Source of the DNA: Ryuthela nishihirai
Taxonomy: Eukaryota; Arthropoda; Arachnida; Araneae; Heptathelidae
DNA: 64,000 bases
Assembly (NCBI GenBank): GCA_038380435.1
Contig: JAWZYU010000010.1
Location: forward strand, 47,774,135-47,838,134
Direction: 5' to 3'
The position numbers were made by a program, and so were the translations under genes. This document shows positions 52,020-63,539 of this stretch, in pieces; position 1 is the first letter of the stretch; every line of letters begins with the position of its first letter. Below the pieces are notes generated by a model. The model was not told the origin of the DNA and searched no databases. It saw only the letters and a program-made list of their open reading frames with translations.

Positions 52020-53945
52020 TTCACAAAAGGTAAAAACCAAGTGGAACTTAGTTTTTACAGTACGATATGTTATTGAAAATTTTATTTCGACCTAGCCTGA
52101 TATCAATCCCTTCGAATATTTTTTTTGCTTTTAAACCGTAAAACCCATGTCCTAAATGATATCATAAAAAAATAATTGCCCAACACTACTATATTAAACT
52201 CAAACTGAATAATGATGTAAAATGCTTGTGCAGAAGTTAGAGTAACTCACTTATTATCTCGTATACATTCTTCTTCAGATGGATAAATCAATACGCTTTC
52301 AATCAAGTGGTGTCTTACAGAAGCAATGATAGCTATTTTGAGTGCTGCTTGCATTAAAAGGATCGTGACAATAATAATAACCAGTAAGTGCTGCCATACC
52401 AAACTCGTTAACCTAATAGCTGAAGACATACATATGTGGCCAGCCGCAATTTTGTAACTTGCTAATGTGTCTTGAAAGCTGAAAGCACCAAACACTTTTT
52501 TCGTCTAGACTGGATCATCAAAAAACCATCACATTTCTAACTTTTTTAATAGCATTAGTAAATTCATTTTTTTTATTACCGTGTAAAAAAAAGTCCAAGT
52601 TTTCTCTTCCAAAAATCAGACGAGAAGAAAAAGAATATTTTCGGATACGTTAAAATTTTGTTGACAGTTAATTTTCCAGTAAAATGAAACTTCAGAATTA
52701 ATAGGGCAGTAAAACAGAACACGTCATGCACAATGGGGGAGTTTTAAAGATGGGCTTTTTCCCCTCACAGTGATCGTAAACTAAAAGGCACAATCAGGAA
52801 TAAAGTCTGAGAATATTGTATCATCGATTAATAAATTTGTAATGAGCATTTGAATATTTTACCTCCAAATTTCATGCATTATTCCATAAGAACTGAAGAG
52901 TGTGTATTTAAGAATAGAACTTAAACTTGGTCATTAATTTTATTTCACCATTAAAGACTTTCATCTTTTCTTATAATATGAATGAAATATGCTATTTGAA
53001 ATGATTCACGTGTTGAAAAAGGCGTAGAATCTAAAATGAAAGGAAAAACGATATAAACATTAAACGGCCTAAATACATTAATAGATATGAACTAAATATG
53101 CAAATAATCAAGCGCATTTCGTGTTGGGAGGAACAGAGGATTACTTGAGTACTGCAGAATTCCTCTCTTAAATCATTTAAAGTTCAAAATTAAACAAACT
53201 ATATATAAAGCTATTCGGATAACAGTTGTATTTGAGAAAATGCCGCGTTGATAAATAATGAGTTAAGAAGATACCAAAGACTTATCCTATAAGATATTAG
53301 GGTGTTTCTATCCTCCACATCCACCATGGGGAGTTCAGTTCTTAGGAAGTTCAAGTCTTATCTACAAAATTCAATTTGTAGGATTGGAAGTATTGGTTCT
53401 ACATAGAGCTCTAACTGATGAACAATTCATTGATAAATATGCCAACGGCTAGTGTTATGGAGATATTGCTCTTAATAATATTGCAACTGGCAGAGTCTTA
53501 GTTCTGATCCAGGGTTAATGGCATGACCTTTTAAAGTAGTTATATGGGTCTTATCGCTAAACAAAATCAGCCATGAGGTTTCATTTTGCATTGAACAACA
53601 GTCATAGCTAATGATTTATAAGAAATTGCGCACTGAATCTCTATTCTGTTAATTTATCAGTAAAGACGAACTAGTGTTTCCACTTATGGTGCAATCATTT
53701 TTTAAAGTGTTAACCACAATGGGAGTGTCAAAATCAATTTAAATATTACATGTTCTCGCCATGAGTGCGACTAATCTGGGTGATTTAAATCATCATAAAT
53801 GACACCAAAGGAAATAATCAACATTTCATGCAGCAACGTAACAGCGACTCGTAATACGTGTGACAGAATCTCAACAAGAATTTAGCCGCTGGAGGAGAGG
53901 ATTTAGTTGTATTACTTTATCACCATATCCCCACTTGATCCACCG
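52020..53945. other. AT-rich sequence, one weak candidate exon
   Basis: No repeat family is recognised. On minus, 52319-52478 is open, hydrophobic and bounded by a TTTCAG-like acceptor and a GTAAGA-like donor. See findings. Confidence 0.4.
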
Positions 53946-53949
53946 GAAA

Positions 53950-54165
53950 GTTCTTAAGGGAGAAAATGAAAGCTTTCCGAACAGATCATTCAACACGTTC
54001 TTAAACGTGAACAGCGTATGGCTCTCCTACCCAAGTAGCCGTGGTTTAAAGTTCCATCAGACAGACGGTGCACTTTTCAAATCCATCCGTTTTCTCCTTT
54101 ACCATCGAAGGCAGAATGATGGGTTACAGGAGAGAAATTTAACCCAAGCACAATGGAGGTAAAAC
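53950..54165 (-). mobile_element. SINE-A fragment, strongly decayed
   Basis: TTCTTAAACGTGAACAGCGTATGG, TCCATCAGACAGACGG and TTTTCAAATCCATCC follow SINE-A body order with many changes. Head and tail are not recognisable. Confidence 0.65.
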
Positions 54166-54430
54166 ATTTTCTTCTTCATCCAAAGTCTGGATCACTTTGT
54201 AAAAGGCGACAAGTCCCTTTTATCATCTGGTCCATATGGCACAGTGGAGAGAGAATTTGTTGCGAACGAGCCAATAGCTGCCCCAGTTTGGGGCATGGTA
54301 GTGGGGGAGGAAAAAGCAAAAGAAAAGGATGACTAAATCCAGAGCATAAGCAAAATTTTAATGTTAGCAGCTCATGATTTATTCATAAATATGTTATTTT
54401 TTAATTTTAGGAAAGGAAAGCTTTCTTTAT

Positions 54431-54781
54431 GGGTTGGTTTGTTTTACCTCTGAGCGGCAATTTTTTGCACACAATGGGTGAAATGGCCAGATTCACAAAG
54501 AGCCTGAAGTTCCAGGAAAAGTGAGTGGAAGAGAACTCCTGGACAGCTGTTAGTTTACAGATGGTAGCCTCCGGTCAAGGTTATGCAGTGTGTTCTTTAA
54601 AGTGCACAAGGTATGGCTGTCCCGCACACGGGACAAAGGCTTAACATCCTTTCACGGTGCCAACTTTCTTACCGAGGACAGGGAGACGATTTAGCGGAGA
54701 TAAATTCAAAGCAGGGACATTTGGGAATCGAGACTGGGAACTGTAAGTTACGACGCGCTACCGTCTGAGCCACCTCCTTCC
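54431..54781 (-). mobile_element. SINE-A copy, near full length
   Basis: TTGTTTTACCTCTGAGCGGC at the tail, GGTAGCCTCCGGTCAAGG in the body and GCGCTACCGTCTGAGCCACC at the head. The middle is diverged. Confidence 0.85.
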
Positions 54782-54821
54782 TCACAGTACATTAAAAAAA
54801 ATAATTAATGATAAACTAGAA

Positions 54822-54920
54822 GCTCTGCCCCCGAAACCATTCTTCCTCGATCATCCCGATCTTGATTATTTGTCTAAGTCACAGAATGAATCTGGGAATT
54901 GCAGATTACGAGCCTCTTTC
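54822..54920. repeat. Dispersed repeat copy 2 followed by SINE-A head scrap
   Basis: 54822-54886 is the partner of 49991-50056. 54889-54920 (ATCTGGGAATTGCAGATTAC, GAGCCT) is a minus-strand SINE-A head scrap. Confidence 0.5.
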
Positions 54921-54924
54921 ACGG

Positions 54925-55600
54925 ATTTCGAAGAAAGCAGACTTTTCATCCATGCTTAAATTTTAAGATAAAACAACAGAACGTAATTCCGTTCTCTGAT
55001 TGTTATTTCTTTGTACTTTTTTAACTTCTTTACCTGAAACTCCTTCACAGCATTTAACCATCTCTTCTCTCGTGAATTACTCTCTATTGTTTCTTGTAGC
55101 ATAAAGTTAGATCAAATTTCGTTTGTGATTATAAAACCTGGCAAATTATATTATTTGCAATTAAATGGGGTTTTTTTTTTCTACGTTAATTATCTGAACT
55201 AAATGAATAAATATAGTTTTTAATGTTTTCCCTTGAAAGCAGTACTGTGTTTCTGCATAAAGGTTTCAAGGATCCCTGATATTTATAGAGCCCAGGCTAC
55301 ACCAAGGATATTTGAGGATAAAGTAAATTCAGTAAAAGTACATTTAAACGACGGGTATCCAATTGAAACTAAGCAAAGAGCCACTAAAAAAACTGTATAT
55401 ACATTTTTAAAGAGCCACCGGAAAAATGCTCCACTGAAATCGAAACATATATTTCTAATGAGTAAAGAATTTGAAAAAGAACAGCCATATTTTTAAGAAG
55501 TCGAAAACAATCTTGATTAAAAAACAAAGAACTGCATTTTTCATGAGTATTATAAATAGTCAAAATTGTTTAGTTAGGTACTGTACCAAAAATGTTTGGT
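54925..55600. other. AT-rich sequence, one unrecognised open frame
   Basis: A frame at 55233-55496 (87 codons, Lys-rich, IETKQRATKKTVYTFLKSH) shows no known domain. Nothing else is seen. Confidence 0.4.
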
Positions 55601-55602
55601 GG

Positions 55603-55936
55603 GCAGACAATGGGCTAAATGGCCAGGTCACAAGGACCCCGAGGGTTCATAAAAGGTTGGAGGAAGAGGACCACCGAACAGCTATTAGGAGACAATAGTA
55701 ACCTCCCGTCAAGTGTATTCTTTAAGTGTACAAGGTATGGCTCTCCCGAACACGGGGACACGGCTCAACATCCCATTTGATGGACGGCGGTCTTTCCAAG
55801 TTCGTCGGTGTACCCTACTGACTGAGGGCGGGAAGTTTTGCTGAGTTAAATCTCAACGCTAACCCAAGTGGAACTCGAACCTGGGAATTTTAGATTGCGA
55901 ACCTGCGCGCTACCGACTGAGCCATACCCGCCCCCT
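55603..55936 (-). mobile_element. SINE-A copy
   Basis: ACAATGGGCTAAATGGCCAG through CGCTACCGACTGAGCCATAC. The last ~40 bp of the tail is missing. Confidence 0.9.
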
Positions 55937-55939
55937 TCT

Positions 55940-56320
55940 TTTAGGACTGTGAACGACAAAATCATTTAGTTATACAATAATACGTTTGGCCAAAAAACTG
56001 GAAGAAATGAGCCACATTCAATATATGGATGATTTGTTTTGCGATCCGCAAGTTCTTCTAGACATGATGTAAATAATACTTAAAATATTCTTATATATAT
56101 AAGAGAATCTCTTATAGAATTCTATTGTTTGTAAATAGGAATAAGTTTGGTAAAAAACTGCCCGTGGATTTACTTAAGAGTGCAAGAAGCCTAGAGCTTT
56201 CCGATGCATACTAGAATCAACCTACAGTTGTCTAAAAGCATTTAAAAGTTAAAATTAGTCCAAAAAAAGTGATTTTCTTTCGTGATTCCATGTCGGATTC
56301 TTTTTACTTTCTCATTTGGG
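55940..56320. other. AT-rich sequence, no recognised feature
   Basis: Nothing is recognised. Confidence 0.5.
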
Positions 56321-56323
56321 AAG

Positions 56324-56467
56324 GGTTGTTTTACTTCCGTGTGGTACTCTTCTGTCCCCAATAAGTTAAATGGCCAGGTCATAAGGATTCTAAAGTCTGA
56401 GTAACAAAATCCACCTGTATCCTAACACTGGGCAGTATTAGAATATAGATGGTAACTTCCTTTCAAA
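56324..56467 (-). mobile_element. SINE-A tail-side fragment
   Basis: GTTGTTTTACTTCCGTGTGG, AAATGGCCAGGTCATAAGG and GATGGTAACTTCCTTTCAAAG. It stops at a 33-bp segment (56466-56498) that recurs at 57441-57473. Confidence 0.75.
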
Positions 56468-56854
56468 GAATGATGCTCTCAATTTTCCTCCAATTTTATA
56501 TTTCGTCGACTGAAAAACTTCATTTAGCTCCCATTAATTGCCCAAATTATTTCTACATGTTTCTTCTTAGCCACCAGTAGTGCGTTAAAAAGGAGTATCT
56601 GCCTGATATAGAGCCCGAATTCGAAAACACTATCCTTTCAGCACATCGAGAATCTTTTGAATTTTCAAAGAAAATTTGTCATGGTATTGATATTTTTCAT
56701 TATGCTCATTTATTGAGAGATAACAGAAATGATGTCACCACTTCTATGTAATTTTGCCAGCAATTAACCAGTTGCTAGTATACATCGAATTACTCCATAA
56801 CTATTCCTAAGATAAATTCTTCTTGAGATTAAGTTAATAAATATATTTAAGAGA

Positions 56855-57054
56855 TGGTATGCCGAGTGGTTAGCGCGCTTGGCTACTGATCTAAGGAACC
56901 AGGGTTCAAGTCCCGGGTAAGGCATGGATGTATGTGTCGTTTTTCTGCTGAGGTCCTGCCATCTTCACAGACCTTCTACTATGGCATATAAACTGACAGG
57001 CTCCTGTCAGACCTCTGTGGCAAGCAGCTGCTTGAGGGGGTATTTATTTTTGTA
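56855..57054 (+). mobile_element. SINE-B copy, well preserved
   Basis: The head GAGTGGTTAGCGCGCTTGGC and GGTTCAAGTCCCGGGTAAGG, then CTGCTGAGGTCCTGCCATC, ACTGACAGGCTCCTGTCAG and CAAGCAGCTGCTTGAGGGGG with a T-rich tail. Confidence 0.9.
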
Positions 57055-57386
57055 TTTATGTAAATAAGTCATGAACCTCTATTAGATTCATTGGGAAATT
57101 TAAAAACTAATCATTTTATAAATCAGAATTTGTTGTGTTCATGAATCTATTATCAAAATGTCAACGGAAAGAAATTTAAGTGAAATTTTGTAATAAAAAA
57201 TCACAGGATGTGTCCTGTAGACATGGAACTCATGAAATAATAAGCTGAAAAAAATTGATTTTGCCGTGAGTGGTTTTCTATGTGACATCATAGTTGTCCA
57301 TTTCCCGACAGATGGCGCCACTGTGAGAGAAAAAATAAAAATGTGGGAAAGTTTACAAGTCACACCAGCTGATGGAAAACGTTAGC

Positions 57387-57440
57387 CGTTGGTAGTGTAG
57401 TGGTTAGCATAACTGGCATGTTGACAGAAGACGTGGGTTC
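57387..57440 (+). repeat. tRNA-like sequence, truncated
   Basis: GTAGTGTAGTGGTTAGCAT resembles the D-arm of Asp/Glu/Gly-type tRNAs, and GTGGGTTCGAA is a B box. The acceptor end is replaced by the 33-bp repeat starting near 57441. It may be a SINE head or pseudogene. Confidence 0.45.
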
Positions 57441-57619
57441 GAAGAATGATGCTCTAAATTTTCCTCCAATTTTCACGTTAAAACCAAATTTTTTTCAGCT
57501 TATTATTTCAAATGAAATTTAATTATTTATAGTGTTTAAGTTAGAAAATTTGCAGCTTTAAGTTCCGTTCTGTCTCTCTAATAATTTGCGACATCTGTAA
57601 TTTTAAAATAAATAAAAAA

Positions 57620-57792
57620 TAAATACCCCCTCAAGCAGCTGCTTGCCACAGAGGTCTGACAGGAGCCTGTCAGTTTATATGCCAAAGTAGATCTGAGAGG
57701 ATGGCAAGGACCTCAGCAGGAAAACAATACACACAACCATGCCTTACCCGGGGCTCGAACCCAGGTCCCTTAGATCAGTAGCAAGCTAGCCA
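57620..57792 (-). mobile_element. SINE-B copy
   Basis: ACCCCCTCAAGCAGCTGCTTG through TGCCTTACCCGGGGCTCGAAC to the head end. It is close to full length. Confidence 0.9.
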
Positions 57793-58107
57793 TTTTACTG
57801 AAACATAACGCCCAGCTTATTACTCTTTAGTACGGTAATAAACTACAAGTAGCTAAAAGTATCTTTTGAATATGATTAATATGTTTATTAACAGCTTATA
57901 GTAATGAAAATAATAATAATAATAAATAACGCATACAAATTATTATTATATTTTACTATATTAACCAATTTTTATAATTGATATTTTATAAATACATTTG
58001 TTTTTAAAAGATATGAGATAAATTAACAGAATTTGGTTCACCTGACAAATTGTACCGTGATGCTTTAGCATTAGGCGAATTTCATTCTGGAAATTCTAGA
58101 ATTTTCT

Positions 58108-58316
58108 TTTGACAACCAATCCAAGATGACTAACAATTTTAAACGGTTTTGTCATTTTTTCCCTTCAAAATTTCTGTTTTCCAGGCTCAATTGAGAAGGC
58201 TATTCCACATAATTCACTGTCCTTTCTGAACAGAATTTTCGGAAGAGAACAACGAAAGGCTTCAAGTGAGTTCTAGAATAACTGTTTCTTTCGAAGAAGA
58301 AGAAGAAGAGGTACGT
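58108..58316 (+). mobile_element. LINE 3' end with (GAA)n tail, second copy
   Basis: Diverged copy of 34860-35066: TCTGTTTTCCAGGCTCA, GGAAGAGAACAACGAAAGGC, TTCTAGAATAACTGTTT and a final GAAGAAGAAGAAGAA. It is 5' truncated, with no coding part. Confidence 0.7.
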
Positions 58317-58333
58317 AGTTTATCATTTTATCA

Positions 58334-59052
58334 CACTAGACCAGTGTTTCTTAACCGGTGTATCGCATCCAAGGTCCAGGTGTGTCGCGAAATTTAAGAA
58401 AACAATAATTAACAATTTTAATACTTTTTTTACAATTTTTTTATGATTCTATTGTTTTTTGTCGGTATTGAGCTTAATATGCGTTTTTGTTTAAATAAAT
58501 TGAATTTTAAGATATATAATAAAACAAAAAAGATTGACTTTTTACCACAGGTGTGGGGCGGTGGTGGCTCAGTCGGTAGCGCGCCAGGCTCGTAATCCGT
58601 AGTTCCCAGGTTCGAGTCCCAGATGGGACAGCGTTGAGATTTATCTCCGCAAAATTCTCCGCCCTGCCCACGGTCAGTAGGGGACACCGATGGGCTTGGA
58701 AAGGCCGCCGTCCGTCGGATGGGACGTTAAGCCGTGGCCCCGTGTGCGGGAGAGCCATACCCTGTGCACGTTAAAGAACACGTTGGATGGCCTTGACGGG
58801 AGGCTACCATCTGTCTCCCAACAGCTGTTCCAGTGGGTCCCCTCTCCCAACCTTCTCTGAGCCTTCGGGGTCCATGTGACCTGGCCATTTAGCCCATGGT
58901 GTGCAAAAAAGTGCCGCTCATAGGTAAAACAACCCAACAACAATCACAGGTGTGTGGCGGTAAATGGACTATTTCAGAAGTCTGTAGCGACAAATGGATT
59001 CTTTCAGCACTGTGTCGCCTAGAGAAAAACATTGCAAATCACTGCACTAGAT
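58334..59052. mobile_element. hAT-type MITE carrying a nested SINE-A
   Basis: It begins CAGTGTTTCTTAACCGG at 58342 and ends GCAAATCACTG at 59044, whose complement CAGTGATTTGC matches the start. The flanks CACTAGAC / CACTAGAT are a 7-of-8 target duplication. Without the inserted SINE the MITE is about 300 bp. Confidence 0.85.
58546..58954 (+). mobile_element. Full-length SINE-A with 10-bp target duplication
   Basis: CACAGGTGTG at 58546-58555 and 58945-58954 flanks a 389-bp SINE-A, complete from GGTGGCTCAGTCGGTAGC to GTAAAACAACCCAACAAC. It is inserted in the hAT MITE, so it is the younger of the two. Confidence 0.95.
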
Positions 59053-59180
59053 CAAACTTGCTCCAAAAGCAGAGAAACCTGGGTTTTTATCAACGATAAC
59101 GAGGGACATTCAAGAGGAGAATATTTCAACGCTAACAAGGTCGTGATCAAAGAAGCCAAAGTTCGTTACGGAAATAGCAA

Positions 59181-59881
59181 AATAACGACGGCGAACGGCA
59201 CGCTATAAAGCACAGAGTGAAATCAACTTCACTTTATTCACCTCTTAGATAAAGATTACTACCATCGTTTTAATTAAACAGCCATATCTTTATGTTTACC
59301 TAACGTATTAGAGTTAATCGAGTGTTATTAGAAAATATATTACGAAATTTCCTAAAATTTACTATATGCAAATAAGTTTTGCACTAATATTAAGGTGGTT
59401 GGAAGATTAATTGTTTCAACTGGGTTTGGTGGCTTTACCTATGAGCGGCATTTTTGTGCACACAATGGGCTAAATGGCCTGGTCATAAGGACCCCGAAGG
59501 CTCAGATAATGTTGGTCAAGAGGAACCACTATAGAGCTGTTAAGAAACAGATGGAAACCACCGTCTGGACCATTCACCGTGTTCTTTAACGTACACAGAG
59601 TATGGTTCCTCATGAACACAAGCCCATTTTTTAACGAGCGGCGACCTTTTCAAGCTCCTCGGTGTCTCCTTTCTGACCGAATTTTCTGAGAATAGGGTGG
59701 GGGTTAGTAGAGATAAATATCAACCGCAGTTCCCAGAAATAATTAACAACACGTGTTAATAATATTGCGTAAAACGATCAAAAACAACTCAAATGGCGCA
59801 ATATTAAGTTATGCTTCTGAATGATTCTCTTAAGAATATAACTTATATGCGCTTTATAGCGTGGTGTTTGCCGTCGTTATT
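59181..59881. mobile_element. Candidate DNA element bounded by 31-bp inverted repeats
   Basis: The segments 59181-59211 (AATAACGACGGCGAACGGCA...) and 59851-59881 are inverted copies matching at 28 of 31 positions. The ~640 bp between has no transposase but holds a SINE-A. No clear target duplication was seen, so the superfamily is unknown. Confidence 0.5.
59420..59738 (-). mobile_element. SINE-A copy, head truncated
   Basis: GGTTTGGTGGCTTTACCTATG, AATGGGCTAAATGGCCTGG and GGAGATAAAT-like body order. It ends at CGCAGTTCCCAG, within the head. Confidence 0.85.
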
Positions 59882-59884
59882 ATA

Positions 59885-60635
59885 AGTCATGCATATCCTG
59901 CATTATGTTCACAAGCGACTATTGACATTTTACGGACAGAAAAAATAAAGAGCCGGGTGGGGGAGAAGCGACGAAATTTTGAGCCGAGAAAAGGGGAGAT
60001 TATGTTTCCTTTACAATGTTACATTAACTCCCTTCATTTTAGAGGATTTAAACAAAATCATGAAAAATGCGTGTAACATGCACAAGTTTAATAATTTTTG
60101 GCCTACATCACACTGACAAGCATTCTTAAAAACAGAGGAAGGTGCCCTTGCCTTCCTCTCCCTTACATCCGGCTCTGCTTACGGTGTCGCGATAGTTCCT
60201 GTTTCCAACCTCGCCATTGATGACAACTCGGTATGATGTTTCCACATTATCGGATCGATCTTCTCGATGCTAACCTTATACGAAATCTCTCTGCAACAGG
60301 AAGAAAGATATTCCTGAGGTTTCTGAAACAGAATATTCCTCATCGTTCATTCTTACCATTCAATTTAACTTTTCCGAGTCTTCCTCATCATGATTTATTG
60401 GAAATTGAGTTCCATATTAACCCGATAAAGATTCCCCAGTGAGAGTTCCTCCCTTTTTCCTCCGTATGCAAAATCGAAATCTTTACAACTTATTCATTAA
60501 TTTCGAGTCTTCATCGGTATATTTTCTCATAAGAAAGCGTTGTGACCGGGAAAATATATTCCGATATTGCGATTTTAATTAGGAACACGTTTAATTAGGA
60601 ACACTGGCTGATTTTACAATGCCGTCGATATACTG
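59885..60635. other. Unassigned sequence
   Basis: Open frames at 59861-60076 and 60233-60442 have no recognised domain. No repeat is identified. Confidence 0.45.
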
Positions 60636-60639
60636 TATG

Positions 60640-60858
60640 TACAGTCGCTCAAAAAAGTATCCGAACACTATGGTTGATAACAGAATTCAGAAAAATATCT
60701 GGCAACGATTTTTTAGAAATTAGTGATCCATAATCTGAATTCGTGTCACGTGACACGAAGGTTGCCAGATCACTGATTTCTAAAAAAATATTTGCCAGAT
60801 ATTTTTTTTTTAATTCTGTAATCAACCATAGTGTTTGGATACTTTTTTGAGCGACTTA
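60640..60858. mobile_element. Palindromic MITE (copy c), full length
   Basis: Ends TACAGTCGCTCAAAAAAGTA and the complement-like TACTTTTTTGAGCGACTTA, with the central GTGTCACGTGACACGAAGG. The two arms have small indels relative to each other, so it is older or less perfect than copy a. Confidence 0.9.
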
Positions 60859-60859
60859 T

Positions 60860-61500
60860 CACTCGGTTTCGTCTAAGGCATGTATTCAGATACATATGGC
60901 TAATTTTTTTCTCATCACCGATATATGCAAGAAGATGAAACTTAAACTTTCTATTTTAAATGACGATTACTTATTAATGCGTCTTTGAAAGGTTGAAATT
61001 ATCAGGTTCAATTTTTTTTATATTTAGATAGTTTTATACCAAAACTTATAAAACAATGAATACTGACAATGTGTTGGAAATAAACGGGATCACATGTTAA
61101 AAGAACAGTGGTATCTAAATTCTGATACAGAGTGCATGTTGGCGAAGTCATTAGTGAGAATCTGTTGTTCTCAGATTTGAGTCCCAATTGCACATTCCTT
61201 GAGAATTTTTCTCAAGCGTTTATAATATTTTTCTCAAGCGTTTATAATATTTTTCTCAAGCATTTTATAACTTGCGTTCTACTATCGTTTAAAGAGATAC
61301 CGAGAGGCTTGGGAAACTGTCGCCCTTCGAAAATATATTACACATGAGGCACTAGAACGTTAAGTCTTGTATATTATGCATGAAAGCTAGAATGTTAAAG
61401 AGCATGCTGTGTACACATACAAAGAGAATAATTTGAAATCAGTACAAACAAATTTATATTAACAAATCAGTAGAGAAAGCCAAAAGGACATACACAACAA
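60860..61500. other. AT-rich sequence with a 22-bp triplication
   Basis: At 61207-61268, TTTTTCTCAAGCGTTTATAA is repeated three times with a 22-bp period. Nothing else is recognised. Confidence 0.6.
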
Positions 61501-61511
61501 AAACATATATT

Positions 61512-62620
61512 TCACATAACACAAAAAATTAGAAATAATATCCAAGAAAAAAGTAACATCAAACAATATGAGACGAAATTTTTTAAAGACATTGTAAACA
61601 AATCCAGGATATCGTTGTGCAAATTAAAGAGGTTGAAAAACCTAACCACGGAAAAATTTATCAATATATTAGATTTACGAAATGAGACTCTAAAAAATCT
61701 CTTGGTATCTTTGTTAACGCGAAACATTAAAAACAGTAGTTCGGTGTAATATATCTTGTTAGTTAGTAATTTATAAAAATTAAGATACAAATTTTTTCTT
61801 CTATATCTTAATAAGCAAACACTGAACATATTTCAAAACCTTTCGGTTGAAATATCTCGAATATAAATTCTGGTGTAGTTGGCCATGTTGCCCATATGGA
61901 TAATTATAGGTTGGTGAATAGGGTTATGAACAGTGTGCCTGAAGGCCTCGGAAAGAGGGGGAGACCTAGGATGCGGTGGGCAGACAATGTCAAACAGGAC
62001 CTTGTTAAAATTGGTGTGCAGTGGCCAGATGCAGTAGATGTAGCTCAGGACAGACTTGCTTGTAGAACTAAATTGCACGGTCTGGTTGTATTTCCGTAGC
62101 CCTTGGCTGCTTGAGGATGATAATGATGATGAAAACTATCTCACTTATTTATTTTGAACTTTTTCATTATTAGGAATATTATCTTTAATGTAGGAATCCC
62201 ATGTTAAACTCCATATTCTAGTTTTGAAAGCAGTAATAAATTAAATAAATTGGCTATTGCCCTTGTATTAATAAAATATTTGGTTTTTCTAAGAATAAAA
62301 CATAAATTTCCATTTCTTCACAATATATTGAATATGCATATTAAAATTAAAGTTCGAATCGAACAAAGTGCCTAAATCATGGACAAAACATTTCCTTGGA
62401 ATAGTACAAGAGTTAATGTCATAATCATAAGTAACAAAAATCATTTTAGGAGAATACTTTAAAACCGAGCATTTTGAAGTATTTAATTGGAGTCCATTCA
62501 AAACCCACCAGTTGTGGAATTTAGTCAAATTTGACTAGTAAATGGCAGTCATTAATTGAGTCAACCCATTTATAAAATTTTAATATCATCTGCGAAAATT
62601 AGACAAGTAACAAGAACTAA
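61512..62620 (-). pseudogene. Jockey-like LINE reverse transcriptase fragment
   Basis: Minus-strand blocks: LIFADDIKI near 62585-62600 (the FADD catalytic box), WVLNGLQLNTSKCSVLKYSP and IPRKCFVHDLGTLFDSNFNF (62289-62528), then, beyond an inserted RTE fragment, LRYRRKNLYLNFYKLLTNKI and NKDTKRFFRVSFRKSNI (61512-61829). This is the order of the palm-to-C-terminal part of jockey/CR1-type RTs. Frame changes and the insertion break it. Confidence 0.7.
61880..62135 (+). mobile_element. RTE 3' fragment (copy 4) inserted in the jockey-like LINE
   Basis: It encodes MDNYRLVNRVMNSVPEGLGK, GRPRMRWADNVKQDLVKIGV and an end LHGLVVFP, followed by an ATGATGATG-type tail. It is severely 5' truncated, as expected for incomplete reverse transcription. 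Confidence 0.9.
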
Positions 62621-62639
62621 GTTTATTTGGTAGATTATA

Positions 62640-63040
62640 AAAAAAAAAACCTAAATAATAACGATTCGCAGATTTGGGAATTCGGGCGTCCCAAAGCTAA
62701 TAAAAAGCTTGCACAAAAACTTGTAAAAAATATTTTTTTTAATATTTAGGTACTAATAAAATATTTCTATTTGTATTTTCCCAATCATCCATTAATACCG
62801 ATTTACTCTGTTAGAAGGTATTAAAGTGTTATTTGATTATCTTTGTAAACTATTATCTCATATTTTCCAGAGGCGATAAGTTACTCTTCAATGTATTCAA
62901 ATGAAACATCTCAAATTCCAGAAAGGACAAGTTGTCTCTTTTACACCTCCAAGAGGACGTCCGTGATTATAGGAAAAATATTCCACTATCGTGGTTTTGC
63001 TTTCATGACACCATTGTGTGATAGAAAATGTACAGAATAG
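62640..63040. other. AT-rich sequence, no recognised feature
   Basis: Nothing is recognised between the two LINE remnants. Confidence 0.45.
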
Positions 63041-63045
63041 TTTTG

Positions 63046-63527
63046 ATTGAAGTGAATTGAATTGAATAAGTTTATTTCACCCAAACATACATATTTTGGC
63101 ACATAAAACGCAAACAAGTTCACAGGTAAAAAAGGAGAACATAATAATTCGTAGCTTTTAAATAAATGTTTCCTGAAATACACTTAAGTTTAAAACTTTA
63201 CAGATGACCTTAATAGTTACATTTATTTGAGCACGTGAATTTTCTGGTGTGATACTATCATTGCCTTAATAATAAGTATAGTTTATATTTATATTTAAAA
63301 ATTCTACATTGTTCCATTGCAGCATTATCCTCTAGAATTTCGTCGTTCCAAATCTTAATGTCAATATATCGTATTGATCTCTGGCCTATAGATTTCTTAT
63401 AATGAGGCAGCATGATCTTGTTCTTAAGTCGAGTATCATAATTGAAAATCTTCGCTCTTTCTAAGCAGCAGTAAAGTTCAGAGTACTCTATCATTTCATT
63501 CTTCACTCTGCACACAAAATTCCCCAT
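63046..63527 (-). pseudogene. LINE C-terminus and 3' UTR with CAATT-repeat end
   Basis: The minus frame 63258-63527 holds NYDTRLKNKIMLPHYKKSIG, QRSIRYIDIKIWND and FKYKYKLYLLL, the usual C-terminal signature of jockey/CR1-type LINE proteins. Downstream on minus, GGGTGAAATAAACTTATTC leads into (CAATT)n-type repeats near 63052-63068, a plausible LINE 3' end. The RT proper is missing. Confidence 0.65.
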
Positions 63528-63539
63528 AACATACTTGTA

